Source: Methylophaga muralis (lineage in GTDB: Bacteria > Pseudomonadota > Gammaproteobacteria > Nitrosococcales > Methylophagaceae). Taken from it: DNA of 64,000 bases. Numbering within the stretch: the stretch's first letter is position 1; each line of letters begins with the position of its first letter. The notes below the pieces were generated by a model, which saw only the letters and a list, made by a program, of their open reading frames with translations, was not told where the DNA came from and searched no databases. Shown piece by piece: positions 19,417-28,896 of the stretch. Made by a program: the position numbers and the translations under genes. The stretch lies in the NCBI RefSeq assembly GCF_001720165.1, contig NZ_MCRI01000002.1, forward strand, positions 62,001 to 126,000, given 5' to 3'.

Positions 19417-20396
19417 TGAAATTGGATTGGCTGACCAATAGCTGGTATCGCCCCTCTCTGTTAACGTGGCTGTTATTGCCTTTAAGCTGGCTCTATCGAT
19501 TAATTATCATGCTACGTCGCCAGGCATATCGAACTGGCATTTTTAAACAATTAGCCTTGCCAGTCCCAGTGATTGTGGTTGGCAATATCAGTGTCGGCGG
19601 CAGTGGCAAAACGCCTTTTGTTATCTGGCTGGCCCTGTTTTTACAAAAACAGGGTTGGCGACCGGGTATTATCAGTCGTGGTTATGGCGGTAAAGCTGAT
19701 TATTATCCTTGTAGTGTTCATCATGACAGTCTGGCAGCACAGGTTGGGGATGAACCGCTGTTGATTCATAGACGGACTCAATGTCCGGTGGTAGTGGCTG
19801 CTGATCGGATTGCAGCCGGTCAACAACTATTAGCAGAAAATAACTGCAACATCATTATTACTGATGATGGTTTACAACATTACCGACTACAACGTGACCT
19901 GGAAATTGTCATTATTGACACTAAACGCGGTATTGGAAATAAGGCGTGTTTACCCGCTGGTCCTTTACGCGAACCGATCTCTCGCCTACAGACAGTCGAC
20001 TTTATTATTCAACACGGTGTGCAAGATAACGCTGCACTTAACATGCAGCTGCAGATCCAGCAGGCCGTTCAATTACAGAATGAAACAACTCAAAAAGCGT
20101 TAAGCGAGTTCGTTAGCACACCCGTTCATGCTGTGGCAGGTATCGGTCATCCCCAACGTTTTTTTGATCAATTACAGCAGTTGGGATTAACCGTGATACC
20201 CCATGCATTTGCCGATCATCAACATTACACTGCCGCTGATTTCCAGTTCCCCGAGCCATACCCAATACTGATGACAGAAAAAGATGCGGTAAAATGTCAG
20301 CAATTTGCTAGCGAAAATATGTGGTATGTACCAGCTGAGGCCAAACTGAGTGCTTCGCTTGGCCCTGAAATCGACCAAAAACTAAGAGAACTCTAA
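19416..20396 (+). CDS. lpxK: tetraacyldisaccharide 4'-kinase
   Basis: A 326-aa LpxK that phosphorylates the lipid A disaccharide at the 4' position at the inner-membrane surface. It has an N-terminal membrane-associated helix (LLPLSWLYRLIIMLRR), the P-loop VGNISVGGSGKTPFVIWL (about residue 60), GYGGKA, DDGLQHYRLQRDLEIVIID and the late TEKDAVK motif. It starts at the last base of the msbA stop and is followed without gap by a Trm112-type gene. Confidence 0.94.
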   Translation: MKLDWLTNSWYRPSLLTWLLLPLSWLYRLIIMLRRQAYRTGIFKQLALPVPVIVVGNISVGGSGKTPFVIWLALFLQKQGWRPGIISRGYGGKADYYPCSVHHDSLAAQVGDEPLLIHRRTQCPVVVAADRIAAGQQLLAENNCNIIITDDGLQHYRLQRDLEIVIIDTKRGIGNKACLPAGPLREPISRLQTVDFIIQHGVQDNAALNMQLQIQQAVQLQNETTQKALSEFVSTPVHAVAGIGHPQRFFDQLQQLGLTVIPHAFADHQHYTAADFQFPEPYPILMTEKDAVKCQQFASENMWYVPAEAKLSASLGPEIDQKLREL

Positions 20397-20576
20397 ATGG
20401 ATAAAACGTTATTGGAAATACTCGCCTGCCCTGTTTGCAAAAGCAGTCTTATCTATGACAAACAATCACAGGAACTGGTTTGTAAAGCCTGTCGAGTTGC
20501 TTATCCGATTCGTGATGAAATCCCAGTAATGCTGATTGATGAGGCGCGAGAACTTTCTGCAGAAGAAATCGACTGA
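20397..20576 (+). CDS. Trm112 family protein (YcaR-like)
   Basis: A 59-aa protein starting directly after the lpxK stop; its TGA overlaps the kdsB ATG by one base. The sequence has the Trm112 pattern [40 protein letters not shown], with two CxxC pairs that may bind zinc. In eukaryotes and archaea Trm112 activates methyltransferases; the bacterial YcaR-type protein between lpxK and kdsB has no firmly assigned role. The gene order lpxK-ycaR-kdsB is highly conserved. Confidence 0.9.
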   Translation: MDKTLLEILACPVCKSSLIYDKQSQELVCKACRVAYPIRDEIPVMLIDEARELSAEEID

Positions 20577-21334
20577 TGCAATTTAAAATCATTATCCCAG
20601 CTCGCTTTGCTTCCACCCGACTGCCTGGCAAACCTTTACGAGAAATCGCTGGCAAGCCGATGATTCAACATGTTTATGAACGCGCTTTAGCCAGTGAAGC
20701 CAGTGAAGTGATTATTGCCACCGATGATCAGCGTATTGCCGAAGCCGCAAAGCGTTTTGGTGCGGATGTCTGCATGACCCGTGATGATCATATTTCCGGC
20801 ACCGATCGTTTGGCCGAGGTGGCGCAAATAAGAGCATTCCATGGTGATGATTTAGTGGTCAATGTGCAGGGAGATGAGCCGTGTTTACCCGCTGTATTGA
20901 TTAATCAAGTTGCAGCAGATCTGGCCCATCATCGTGAGGCAGCAATCACAACGTTATACAGCCCGTTAGAAGATGCTAAGCAGGTGTTTGATCCTAATAT
21001 CGTTAAAGTGGTGGTGGATGCTAAAGGTTATGCGATGTATTTTAGTCGCGCCCCTATCCCCTGGCTACGCGAACAGTTTAATAACAAACAGGCTATTGAT
21101 AAATTCACAATGCCGCATTTAAAACATGTTGGCATGTACGCTTATCGAGCGGATTTTTTACATCGTTATCACGAATTACCACCTGCGCCACCGGAACAAT
21201 TTGAATCATTGGAACAGCTACGGGCGCTTTACCATGGAAACCGGATACATTTAACTGAAGCCCAGGTTGATCCTGGTCATGGTGTAGATACCGAACAGGA
21301 TTTACTGGCCGTAGAGGCCTTGCTCTCTCAATAA
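20576..21334 (+). CDS. kdsB: 3-deoxy-manno-octulosonate cytidylyltransferase
   Basis: A 252-aa CMP-Kdo synthetase that activates Kdo with CTP for lipopolysaccharide core synthesis. Motifs are IIPARFASTRLPGKPLREI at the N-terminus (nucleotide binding), TDDQRIAEAAKRFGADVCMT, VNVQGDEP (metal and substrate binding), YFSRAPIPW and HVGMYAYR. It ends the comEC-to-kdsB envelope block and overlaps the convergent 97-aa gene by 33 bp. Confidence 0.96.
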   Translation: MQFKIIIPARFASTRLPGKPLREIAGKPMIQHVYERALASEASEVIIATDDQRIAEAAKRFGADVCMTRDDHISGTDRLAEVAQIRAFHGDDLVVNVQGDEPCLPAVLINQVAADLAHHREAAITTLYSPLEDAKQVFDPNIVKVVVDAKGYAMYFSRAPIPWLREQFNNKQAIDKFTMPHLKHVGMYAYRADFLHRYHELPPAPPEQFESLEQLRALYHGNRIHLTEAQVDPGHGVDTEQDLLAVEALLSQ

Positions 21335-21595
21335 TTGATCGAGGCCAGCAGCGACAAGTTCGGTGTGTAATTCACCTTCACCATCAAAGACCGGTAACAC
21401 ATGGGTGACCGGCACCGGGCGATGCCCTTCTCCATATTGTGTCGGCTGAATATTGCTACCTTGATTGAGCTCTTGTAACACCAACTCACAACCGTCCAGC
21501 AACTCAATGATCTCACAGCGTTGATGGTGATATACGACTTGCTGCCCAATAAGGTTCAGCAAGTCGTCACAGCTAAATTTATGATTCCTTGGCAT
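21302..21595 (-). CDS. 97-aa conserved-looking protein downstream of rne
   Basis: A 97-aa cytoplasmic protein, starting at ATG 21595 inside the last codons of rne (overlap 17 bp). It contains [32 protein letters not shown], split near residue 25, and [23 protein letters not shown]. No known domain is recognised; the pattern suggests a small beta-rich fold. Overlap with rne suggests translational coupling. An upstream in-frame start at 21667 exists but lies deep in rne. It overlaps kdsB at its 3' end. Confidence 0.6.
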   Translation of the reverse strand: MPRNHKFSCDDLLNLIGQQVVYHHQRCEIIELLDGCELVLQELNQGSNIQPTQYGEGHRPVPVTHVLPVFDGEGELHTELVAAGLDQLLREQGLYGQ

Positions 21596-24016
21596 CTGCT
21601 TTAGGACTCTCTTCAGTTGGTTTTGGTTTTTCAACTGGCTTAGGTTTTTCAACCTTCTGAGTCTCATTATCAGCCGAAGCAGAATTTTTTTCTACCTCAT
21701 TTGCTTCACGGTTTTCTTTATCTTTCGGTGGTGCACCGCGACGGCGACGATTATTAGTACTGGCACTGGTGCTGGTACGCGAACGACGTGGCGCAGATTT
21801 TTCCGGTATTTTATTTCCATCAATCTCCGGCTCTGTCGAAACTGGAATCGCATTACCGTTTATTTCAGGTTCCGGCGCAGGAATGGCATTACCATTCACT
21901 TCTGGCGGCGGTGTCGGAATAGCATTACCTCTTTCGACACGTTCCACTTTTTCAACTGTTTCATTAGCGGTGTTAACCGTGGTATCCGTCGCAGTTGCTA
22001 CGTCACCTTCACCGCGTCCACGACGACGGCGACCACCACGACGCGAGCGTTTAGCATTCGGATTACGTGATTTTTCTTCGCCGTTAGCATCGACTGCAGG
22101 TTTATTTTCAGCTTCAACAACGTTAGCAGCAGCACTAGGTGCAGCCGCTTTAGCAGTAGTCAGCTCTTCACCTGCAACACCTTCCGGCCGACGTGGCCGG
22201 TTGTTATTGCGTCGATTACTATTGTTGCGTCCACGACTACGACGGTTCTGATTACGAGCTTCCCTCTCGGCATCGCTCTCTTTTTCTGCAGTGCGCGGCT
22301 TGGATGCTTCCACAGGCTCTTCCACAGGCGAACCAGTTAAAACTCCTAACAAACGTTTTAACAGACTTGGTTTACGTTCCGGTTGTACGGCTGCGGTCGG
22401 CTTGATAATTGGTGCTGGAGCAATAGGAGCTATTCCGGTAACTGCAGGCTGCTCCATCACGGGTTTTTCTTTCAATACTACTGCCGCTTCGATTTCAGGC
22501 GTGCTTATTAATTGATGGCTGCTGGTTTGTTTTTCATTGCCATCTTTGATGCGTTCGATATCGTAATGCGGTGTTTCCAAGTGTGGATTAGGAATCAGCA
22601 ACAAACGCACACCATGACGTTTCTCAATCGCATCAATCTGTGCACGCTTTTCATTTAGCATGAAAGTCGCAACTGAGACTGGCAACTGCACGACCAATTG
22701 GCTGACATTATCTTTAGTGGCTTCTTCTTCAACCAGTCGTAACACCGCTAAACCTAAGGATTCAACCCCACGTACATGGCCTAAACCAGCACAACGTGGA
22801 CAAACTTCCTGATGTGCATCACCTAGTGCCGGACGCAAACGTTGACGTGACATTTCTAACAAACCAAAGCGGGAAATACGGCCAATTTGCACCCGTGCCC
22901 GATCCGATTTCAAATGGTCACGCAGACGGTTTTCAACTTCACGTTGATTGCGCGTTGGGCCCATATCAATAAAGTCGATAACCACCAGACCACCCAAATC
23001 ACGCAGGCGTAATTGACGGGCAATTTCTTCAGCCGCTTCGAGATTGGTGTTCAGTGCCGTTTCTTCGATATCACCGCCTTTATTAGCACGGGCCGAGTTA
23101 ACGTCAATTGAAATCAACGCTTCAGTGGGGTCAATGACCAAAGCACCACCGGAAGGCAGGCGCACTTCATGACGGAAGGCACTCTCAATCTGGCTTTCCA
23201 GTTGGTAACGGGTAAATAACGGTACTTTGTCTTGGTATAACTTGAATTTATTCAATTCATGCGGCATAACCATGCGCATGAAGTCATAACCGGTTTGATA
23301 GACTTCTGGGGAATCGACCAGTATTTCACCAATATCCTTACGTAAATAATCACGTAAAGCACGGATGATGATGTTGCTTTCCTGATAAACCAGAAATGGC
23401 GCGCTGCGGTCTTTGGTAGCTAAATCAATCGCTGTCCACAACTGGACCAGATATTCCAGATCCCATTGCAGCTCTTCGGTTTGCTTGCCAACACCAGCGG
23501 TGCGGACGATCATGCCCATGCCTTCAGGGATTTCCAGCTCGCGTAAGGCTTCTTGCAATTCAGCGCGATCATCACCTTCAATGCGGCGTGAAATACCACC
23601 GGCACGTGGACTGTTTGGCATTAATACCAGATAACGACCCGCCAGGCTGATAAAGGTAGTCAGTGCTGCGCCTTTATTTCCACGCTCTTCTTTCTCAATC
23701 TGAACGACTAATTCCTGACCGACAGAAAGCACGTCCTGCACATTGATGCGGCCATTACCTTCGCCATCATCTTTGTGTTGTCTGAAATAGGTTTTGCTGA
23801 TTTCTTTTAGTGGCAGAAAGCTTGGCGCTCAGAACCGTATTCAACAAAAACAGCCTCAAGACTGGGTTCTACGCGAGTGATTTTACCTTTGTAAATATTG
23901 CCTTTCTTTTGTTCTCTGGAAGGGGTGTCGATATCTAAATCGAACAAGCGTTGGCCATCGACCATCGCAACACGCAACTCTTCCTCGTGCGTTGCGTTAA
24001 TTAAAATTCGTTTCAT
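21579..24016 (-). CDS. rne: ribonuclease E (apparent frameshift)
   Basis: The rebuilt protein is 812 aa. RNase E is the main mRNA-decay and rRNA-processing endonuclease and the platform of the degradosome. An S1 domain (about residues 35-125) leads into the catalytic core, with [25 protein letters not shown] (metal-binding aspartates) and the Zn-link [10 protein letters not shown]. The C-terminal 300 residues are a disordered scaffold with Arg-rich tracts ([11 protein letters not shown]), Pro/Glu segments and an NGNAIP repeat. The frame breaks at 23821: one extra G (caagctttc to caaggctttc) joins ...EYGSERQ to GFLPLKEIS. RNase E is normally essential, so this is probably a sequence error. Confidence 0.9.
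21804..21930 (-). repeat. in-gene tandem repeat in the RNase E tail (NGNAIP)
   Basis: Four imperfect copies encode a unit of about 12-16 residues centred on (N/D)GNAIP or GNKIP, separated by Pro/Glu spacers. The three complete NGNAIP/GNKIP copies differ at many third positions, so they have diverged at DNA level while keeping the protein motif. It sits in the disordered C-terminal scaffold region. Confidence 0.75.
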
Positions 24017-24557
24017 TCATAAACCTCAGTTAGAGGTTCACGCGTCGGTACAGTCAGTAAGCCGGGCGGCATCAGCCTGCCCAGAGCATCCAGAACGGCG
24101 TTTTAACAGCAATATAATCAACTAATCGGGCACTGCCAGCATCGAATTCTCAGATTACTGGTCATTAATACAATGTCATCACATTGTGGCTGCAATAGGG
24201 TTCTGCAACGCTACATAACGTTTGCGACTCTCTTTAGTCACAGTACGTTTGATTATTTACTTCGTCGCCCTGTCTTGTACATTTTTTGCTATTTGTTTTG
24301 CTGTAGCCAGACGTGGGAACCATTTATTCTCAAAAACAAGCTCCGTTTTAGGGAGCCCTGCATCACTGAACCCCTGTTCAGCGTATTCAAATTCGTTTCG
24401 TGTCCTTAGCCGCATCAACCCCATTCCTAGGGGGCGCGACGTTTGCTTAAGTCTGATTAATAGAAAGTCGGTATACTGACCTCATTTTACGTACAGACCA
24501 ACGGCGAAATATATCAGTCTGCAACCACATCAGCAAGAAATAACCTAACAATAATTT
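24017..24557. promoter_or_regulatory. divergent rne/rluC intergenic region with rne leader structure
   Basis: This 541-bp region holds the leader of rne (minus) and the promoter of rluC (plus). On the rne strand, AACCTC (24033-24038) and GAGGTT (24022-24027) pair around a 5-nt loop; GAGG is the probable Shine-Dalgarno of rne, so the site is in a hairpin. A second, GC-rich hairpin (GGGC-A-GGC/GCC-GCCC) lies about 30 nt further upstream. Further short inverted repeats occur at 24366-24381 (CTGAAC/GTTCAG). In enterobacteria the rne leader mediates RNase E autoregulation; the same is inferred here. I could not place promoters with confidence. Confidence 0.6.
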
Positions 24558-25517
24558 ATGGCGAATTCCTCACAAGCAACTCCAGCAGTTCAATTTATCG
24601 ATATTCGGGCCGATCAGGCTGGGCAGCGGATCGATAATTTTTTGATTACATTGGAAAAAGGTGTTCCCAAAAGCCGGATTTATCGTGCTCTGCGCAAAGG
24701 TGAGGTTCGGGTCAATAAAGGTCGCATCAAACAGACCTACAGACTGCAGGCCGGTGACCAAGTGCGAATTCCCCCGCTTCGCGTCAGTGAAAAAGTCATC
24801 ATCACAGATTTATCAGATTCGCTTACCGAGGCGCTTGAGCAGTCTATTCTAATGGAAGATGATGCTCTGCTGGTGATTAACAAGCCTTCCGGCCTTGCAG
24901 TCCATGCAGGCAGCCAAATCCAGCTAGGCGTTATTGAAGCCATGCGCATTATCCGCCCGGATAATCGCTTTGTAGAATTGGTACATCGTCTGGATCGGGA
25001 TACGTCAGGATGTCTGGTGATAGCAAAAAGTCGCGAAGCACTGCTCAATCTACAAGAACAGATGAAAAATTCTGAAACTGATAAACGTTATCTAACGTTA
25101 ACCAAGGGCCACTGGCCGGCTAATGAAAATATTGTTGATCTGGCATTGCAGAAGAATACCTTGAGCTCAGGTGAGCGCATGGTTGCACCGGATATTAACG
25201 GTAAAAAATCCAAAACCTTGTTTGAGGTAAAACAGAATTTTGTTGATTGTCAGCTGGTTGCCGCCAAACTTTATACCGGTAGAACGCACCAGATTCGGGT
25301 ACACAGTGCCAGCCAGTCACATCCCGTTGCCGGTGACGAAAAATACGGTGATCGCGAATTTAATAAACGTCTGAAACAATTTGGCTTAAAACGTATGTTT
25401 TTGCATGCCTGGCAGCTTTCCATCAAACATCCAATCACTCATGAGCCAGTGACCTTTCATGCTGAATTACCTGATTCATTAAATGATGTTTTAAAAAAAT
25501 TGGAAGCACAGTCATGA
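24558..25517 (+). CDS. rluC: 23S rRNA pseudouridine synthase RluC
   Basis: A 319-aa RluA-family synthase. The N-terminal S4 RNA-binding domain (about residues 18-80, QRIDNFLITLEKGVPKSRIYRALRKGEVRVNKG) precedes the catalytic domain with the motif LVHRLDRDTSGCLVIAKS, whose second aspartate is catalytic, and the later TGRTHQIRVHSAS. RluC modifies three uridines of 23S rRNA. The divergent rne|rluC arrangement is conserved in gammaproteobacteria and supports RluC over other RluA paralogues. Confidence 0.93.
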   Translation: MANSSQATPAVQFIDIRADQAGQRIDNFLITLEKGVPKSRIYRALRKGEVRVNKGRIKQTYRLQAGDQVRIPPLRVSEKVIITDLSDSLTEALEQSILMEDDALLVINKPSGLAVHAGSQIQLGVIEAMRIIRPDNRFVELVHRLDRDTSGCLVIAKSREALLNLQEQMKNSETDKRYLTLTKGHWPANENIVDLALQKNTLSSGERMVAPDINGKKSKTLFEVKQNFVDCQLVAAKLYTGRTHQIRVHSASQSHPVAGDEKYGDREFNKRLKQFGLKRMFLHAWQLSIKHPITHEPVTFHAELPDSLNDVLKKLEAQS

Positions 25518-26176
25518 GTCACTATCAGCTGATCGTCTTTGATTGGGATGGCACACTGATGGATTCCACCAGTCATATTGTGTTTTGCATGCGTGAAGCA
25601 ATCCACAAACTGCAATTATCGCCCTTAACCGATACGGCGATCAGACAGATTATTGGTTTAGGACTCTCTGAAGCTGTTCGTACACTTTATCCTCATAGTA
25701 CCGATGCAGATATTCAAAGGCTGGCAATGGCTTATCGCGATATCTGGCTGGATCATCCACATGAATCACCGATGTTTGATAATGCCGTTGAGTTATTGCA
25801 TAAACTGGCAAATCAGAATATTTTCCTCGGCGTGGCAACCGGTAAGGGCCGGCGAGGTCTGGATAAAGTGCTAGCGGAAACCGGTTTGGCTGATTTATTT
25901 ACAGCAACACGTTGTGCGGATGAATGTCATTCCAAACCACATCCGCAAATGCTGGAACAATTAATCGAATTCTGCGGTGTAAAAGCTGAAGATACGATTA
26001 TGATTGGTGACACCGAATTTGATTTGCTGATGGCTCACAATGCAAAGGCGAAAAGTGTTGCTATCACTCACGGTGCACATGCATTGGACAGGCTTGAAGC
26101 ATGCGATCCGCTGCATATCGTTAATGACTTGTTTGCATTGGATGATTGGTTGCATGGTAACAACGTGCGCTTTTGA
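25514..26176 (+). CDS. HAD-superfamily phosphatase (phosphoglycolate phosphatase-like)
   Basis: A 220-aa HAD-IA hydrolase. Motif I is VFDWDGTLMDS (nucleophile Asp at about residue 10), motif II VATGKG, motif III region SKPHPQML, and motif IV MIGDTEFDLLMAHNA. Substrate cannot be read from sequence; phosphoglycolate-like phosphatases share this layout. It overlaps the rluC stop by 4 bp (ATGA) and is followed by sppA, an order also seen in pseudomonads. Confidence 0.85.
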   Translation: MSHYQLIVFDWDGTLMDSTSHIVFCMREAIHKLQLSPLTDTAIRQIIGLGLSEAVRTLYPHSTDADIQRLAMAYRDIWLDHPHESPMFDNAVELLHKLANQNIFLGVATGKGRRGLDKVLAETGLADLFTATRCADECHSKPHPQMLEQLIEFCGVKAEDTIMIGDTEFDLLMAHNAKAKSVAITHGAHALDRLEACDPLHIVNDLFALDDWLHGNNVRF

Positions 26177-26219
26177 TTATGATGTGACCCACTCACTTTA
26201 TTGTTCAGGATGAAACACA

Positions 26220-27203
26220 ATGGCAACTTTTGGCGACTTCCCACCGGAACATACGCAACCACCGCAAAATGATGCAGCGCAAAATGACAAATGGGAACGC
26301 AAACTTTTACAAGATCTCGCATTTGCTGCCATTAAAGAACAACGTGCATCACGCCGTTGGGGTTATCTATTTAAATTTTTAATCCTGCTTTATCTGGTTG
26401 CCGTATTTTTAGTTACCAGACCATTCGGCGGTTCCTCATTACCATCAGGACCCCATACCGCTTTAGTTGAAGTAAGCGGCGTGATCGCGCCAAACACTGA
26501 AGCTAGTGCAGATCGTATTGTGACCGGTATTCGCGATGCATTTGAAAATCCACAGGCCCAAGGCTTGATCATTCGAATGAACACCCCAGGTGGCAGCCCG
26601 GTTCAATCAGGTGTTATCAATGATGAAATAACACGCCTGCGTGCCACTCGTCCTGACTTCCGGGTCTATGCCGTTATTCAGGATGTATGTGCATCCGGTG
26701 GCTATTACATCGCAGTAGCTGCTGATGAAATTTATGCAGATAAAGCCAGTATTGTCGGTTCGATTGGCGTACGTATGGATAGTTTTGGCTTCACTGAAGC
26801 AATGGATAAACTAGGAGTAGAACGACGTTCATTGACTGCTGGCGAAAATAAAGCTTTTCTGGATCCCTTTATGCCGTTACAACAGGATGATGTGGAGCAT
26901 GCACACAAAATGCTTGATAACATTCATCAGCAATTCATTGATGTGGTCAAAACAGGTCGTGGTGATCGCTTGAAAAATAATGATGAGATTTTCTCTGGCC
27001 TGTTCTGGTCAGGTGAACAGGCACTTGAGCTCGGCTTGGTTGATGGACTTGCGAATAGCAGCACAGTTGCCAGAGACATTGTTGGTGCAGAAGACATTGT
27101 CGATTACACGCCTCGCCCAAGCTATCTGGATCGATTTGCCGGCAGTCTCGGCGTCAAAATCAGCGAAACATTAATCAGCAGTCAATATTGGAATCTGCGC
27201 TAA
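26220..27203 (+). CDS. sppA: S49 family signal peptide peptidase SppA
   Basis: A 327-aa membrane-anchored serine protease of the short SppA type. One membrane helix (about residues 44-63, FKFLILLYLVAVFLV) is followed by the S49 domain with IRMNTPGGSPVQSG, the nucleophile serine in CASGGYYIA (about residue 159) and SIVGSIGVR. It degrades cleaved signal peptides in the inner membrane. It follows rluC and the HAD gene, and its TAA overlaps the ATG of a small ORF (TAATG). Confidence 0.92.
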   Translation: MATFGDFPPEHTQPPQNDAAQNDKWERKLLQDLAFAAIKEQRASRRWGYLFKFLILLYLVAVFLVTRPFGGSSLPSGPHTALVEVSGVIAPNTEASADRIVTGIRDAFENPQAQGLIIRMNTPGGSPVQSGVINDEITRLRATRPDFRVYAVIQDVCASGGYYIAVAADEIYADKASIVGSIGVRMDSFGFTEAMDKLGVERRSLTAGENKAFLDPFMPLQQDDVEHAHKMLDNIHQQFIDVVKTGRGDRLKNNDEIFSGLFWSGEQALELGLVDGLANSSTVARDIVGAEDIVDYTPRPSYLDRFAGSLGVKISETLISSQYWNLR

Positions 27204-27364
27204 TGACAACCGGGCATCATGATGAACTTGCAGCAAAGGCGCTGGCTGAACGTCAGGAATTGTTCCGCTATGCTGATTTGAACCACCCATTGATTGCCTT
27301 GTTATTTAATGAAGCATCGCTGGAAAAATTAACACCCGATGAACCGGATGCAGCATGGCTTTAA
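27203..27364 (+). CDS. 53-aa protein coupled to sppA and an HDOD gene
   Basis: An ORF from ATG 27203, overlapping the sppA stop by one base (TAATG), to TAA 27364, overlapping the next gene's start by 10 bp. The product is soluble and has no signal peptide or membrane helix. It is acidic and begins with a likely amphipathic helix (DELAAKALAERQELFRYADL), followed by NHPLIALLFNEASLEKLTPDEP. The end-to-end coupling on both sides, and the absence of any other gene in this 150-bp space, suggest a real gene. Family and function are not recognised. Confidence 0.6.
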   Translation: MTTGHHDELAAKALAERQELFRYADLNHPLIALLFNEASLEKLTPDEPDAAWL

Positions 27365-28194
27365 CAGCGCAATCACTGGTTAATAAATCACTCGAATTGG
27401 TCTCACCGCCCAGTACCTATGCGCGGCTGGATGAATTGATTAATGATCCAGATAGTGCAATTGACGATATCAGTAAAATCATTAATACCGATCCCGCGCT
27501 GACAACACGCTTATTGAAGATCGTTAATAGTCCGTTTTACGGTTTTCCTTCTCAAATCAACACTATTTCCAGAGCTATTACCGTTATCGGGATCCGTGAA
27601 CTGACCCATTTGGTATTGGCAACCTCTGTAGTCAATGCATTCACTGGCATTCCAAAAACACTGATCGAGATGAACACCTTCTGGCGACACAGTCTGGCTT
27701 GCGCTATCTGCGCCAAATTGTTGGCTGAAGCCGCCGGTCATAAACAAAGTGAGCAATATCTGATTGGCGGGCTGTTGCACAATATCGGCAGTCTGGTGCT
27801 GTATCAGTCAATGCCTGAGCTTGCCGCTGAATCGATTAAAAGTGCCCGTTTCGGCCATGAGGTTTTACATTTAGCTGAAAAAAGGGTGATCGGTTTTGAT
27901 CATACCGAAGTCGGTGAAGCCTTAATTCAGGCATGGCGTTTACCCGAATCGTTAGGATTTGTTGCCAGACATCATCATCAGCCTGTGGCTTCAGGTTACG
28001 CAGTAGAAGTCTGCATCGTGCACGTGGCCGATGTGATGGTAAGCGCAGTTCCTTTCGGCCATAGTGGGGATATGCATGTACCGCCATTAGATCCCGTCGC
28101 TTGGGAAAGATTAGGCTTGTCCCCAGAGATAATTCCACCGTTATTGCGTAAAGTTGCCATACAATTAGAGCATTTGGCAGCAAACTTATTATAA
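27355..28194 (+). CDS. HDOD domain signalling protein
   Basis: A 279-aa protein that is essentially one HDOD domain (about residues 14-210): LELVSPPSTYARLDELINDP, IINTDPALTTRLLKIVNSPFYGFP, ISRAITVIGIRELTHLVLATSV, then GGLLHNIGSLVLY and the later HTEVGEALIQAWRLPESLGFVARHHH. HDOD is a non-catalytic HD-related fold found in bacterial signalling and stress proteins. No fused output domain is present. Its start overlaps the 53-aa ORF by 10 bp, so it is co-translated with sppA neighbours. Confidence 0.88.
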   Translation: MALTAQSLVNKSLELVSPPSTYARLDELINDPDSAIDDISKIINTDPALTTRLLKIVNSPFYGFPSQINTISRAITVIGIRELTHLVLATSVVNAFTGIPKTLIEMNTFWRHSLACAICAKLLAEAAGHKQSEQYLIGGLLHNIGSLVLYQSMPELAAESIKSARFGHEVLHLAEKRVIGFDHTEVGEALIQAWRLPESLGFVARHHHQPVASGYAVEVCIVHVADVMVSAVPFGHSGDMHVPPLDPVAWERLGLSPEIIPPLLRKVAIQLEHLAANLL

Positions 28195-28236
28195 GAATCT
28201 AACTTTAAACGAACAGCAAACTAGTAAGAGGCAAAC

Positions 28237-28884
28237 ATGAGAACAGTATTACTTGGCGCGCCGGGTTCCGGTAAAGGCACTCAGGGTGTTTTTCTATCGA
28301 AAAAATTCGATATCCCGCAAATTTCCACTGGCGATTTGTTACGTGCCGCCGTCACCGCAGGTTCTGATCTGGGTAAACAGGCTAAATCCGCGATGGATGC
28401 TGGCGCCCTGGTATCTGATGAAATCGTGATTGGCCTTATTCGTGAACGTTTAACCCATGATGATGCCAAGAATGGTTATATCCTCGATGGCTTCCCACGT
28501 AATATTGCTCAAGCGGAAGCATTGGATCAGATGCTTGTTGATCTGGGACAACCGTTACAAGGTGTTGTGTTGCTGGATGTACCATTCAATGAATTGATGC
28601 AACGTTTAACCGGACGTCGTACCTGTAAAGATTGTGGTGCTATCTTTAACGTGCATTTATCACCACCGGCTGAAGAAGGTGTCTGTGATAACTGTGGCGG
28701 CGAGTTATTCCAGCGTCAGGATGATAACGAAGCCACCATCGAAAATCGTTTGAAAGTATACGAAGAACAAACCGCGCCACTGGTGGGTTTTTATCAGCAG
28801 CAAAACAAACTACACACCATTAAAGGTACCGGTGATATTGATGCGATTACTGATGCAGTCGGTGCTATTTTCGACGACATCTGA
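28237..28884 (+). CDS. adk: adenylate kinase with a zinc-type LID
   Basis: A 215-aa adenylate kinase (AMP + ATP to 2 ADP). It has the P-loop GAPGSGKGTQ (residues 7-16), AMP-site motif STGDLLRAAV, DGFPRN (about 84) and a long LID. The LID carries four cysteines in the pattern CKDCG...CDNCGG (about residues 129-153), the structural-zinc version; many enterobacterial enzymes use non-cysteine residues instead. GAGG precedes ATG 28237. It is followed by a PfkB kinase 12 bp later. Confidence 0.96.
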   Translation: MRTVLLGAPGSGKGTQGVFLSKKFDIPQISTGDLLRAAVTAGSDLGKQAKSAMDAGALVSDEIVIGLIRERLTHDDAKNGYILDGFPRNIAQAEALDQMLVDLGQPLQGVVLLDVPFNELMQRLTGRRTCKDCGAIFNVHLSPPAEEGVCDNCGGELFQRQDDNEATIENRLKVYEEQTAPLVGFYQQQNKLHTIKGTGDIDAITDAVGAIFDDI

Positions 28885-28896
28885 TTTGATTAACTG

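Noticed and set aside
21769-22251. 160-aa plus-strand ORF opposite the rne tail
   Set aside because: Its Arg/Ser/Pro-rich sequence is the complement of the low-complexity RNase E scaffold.
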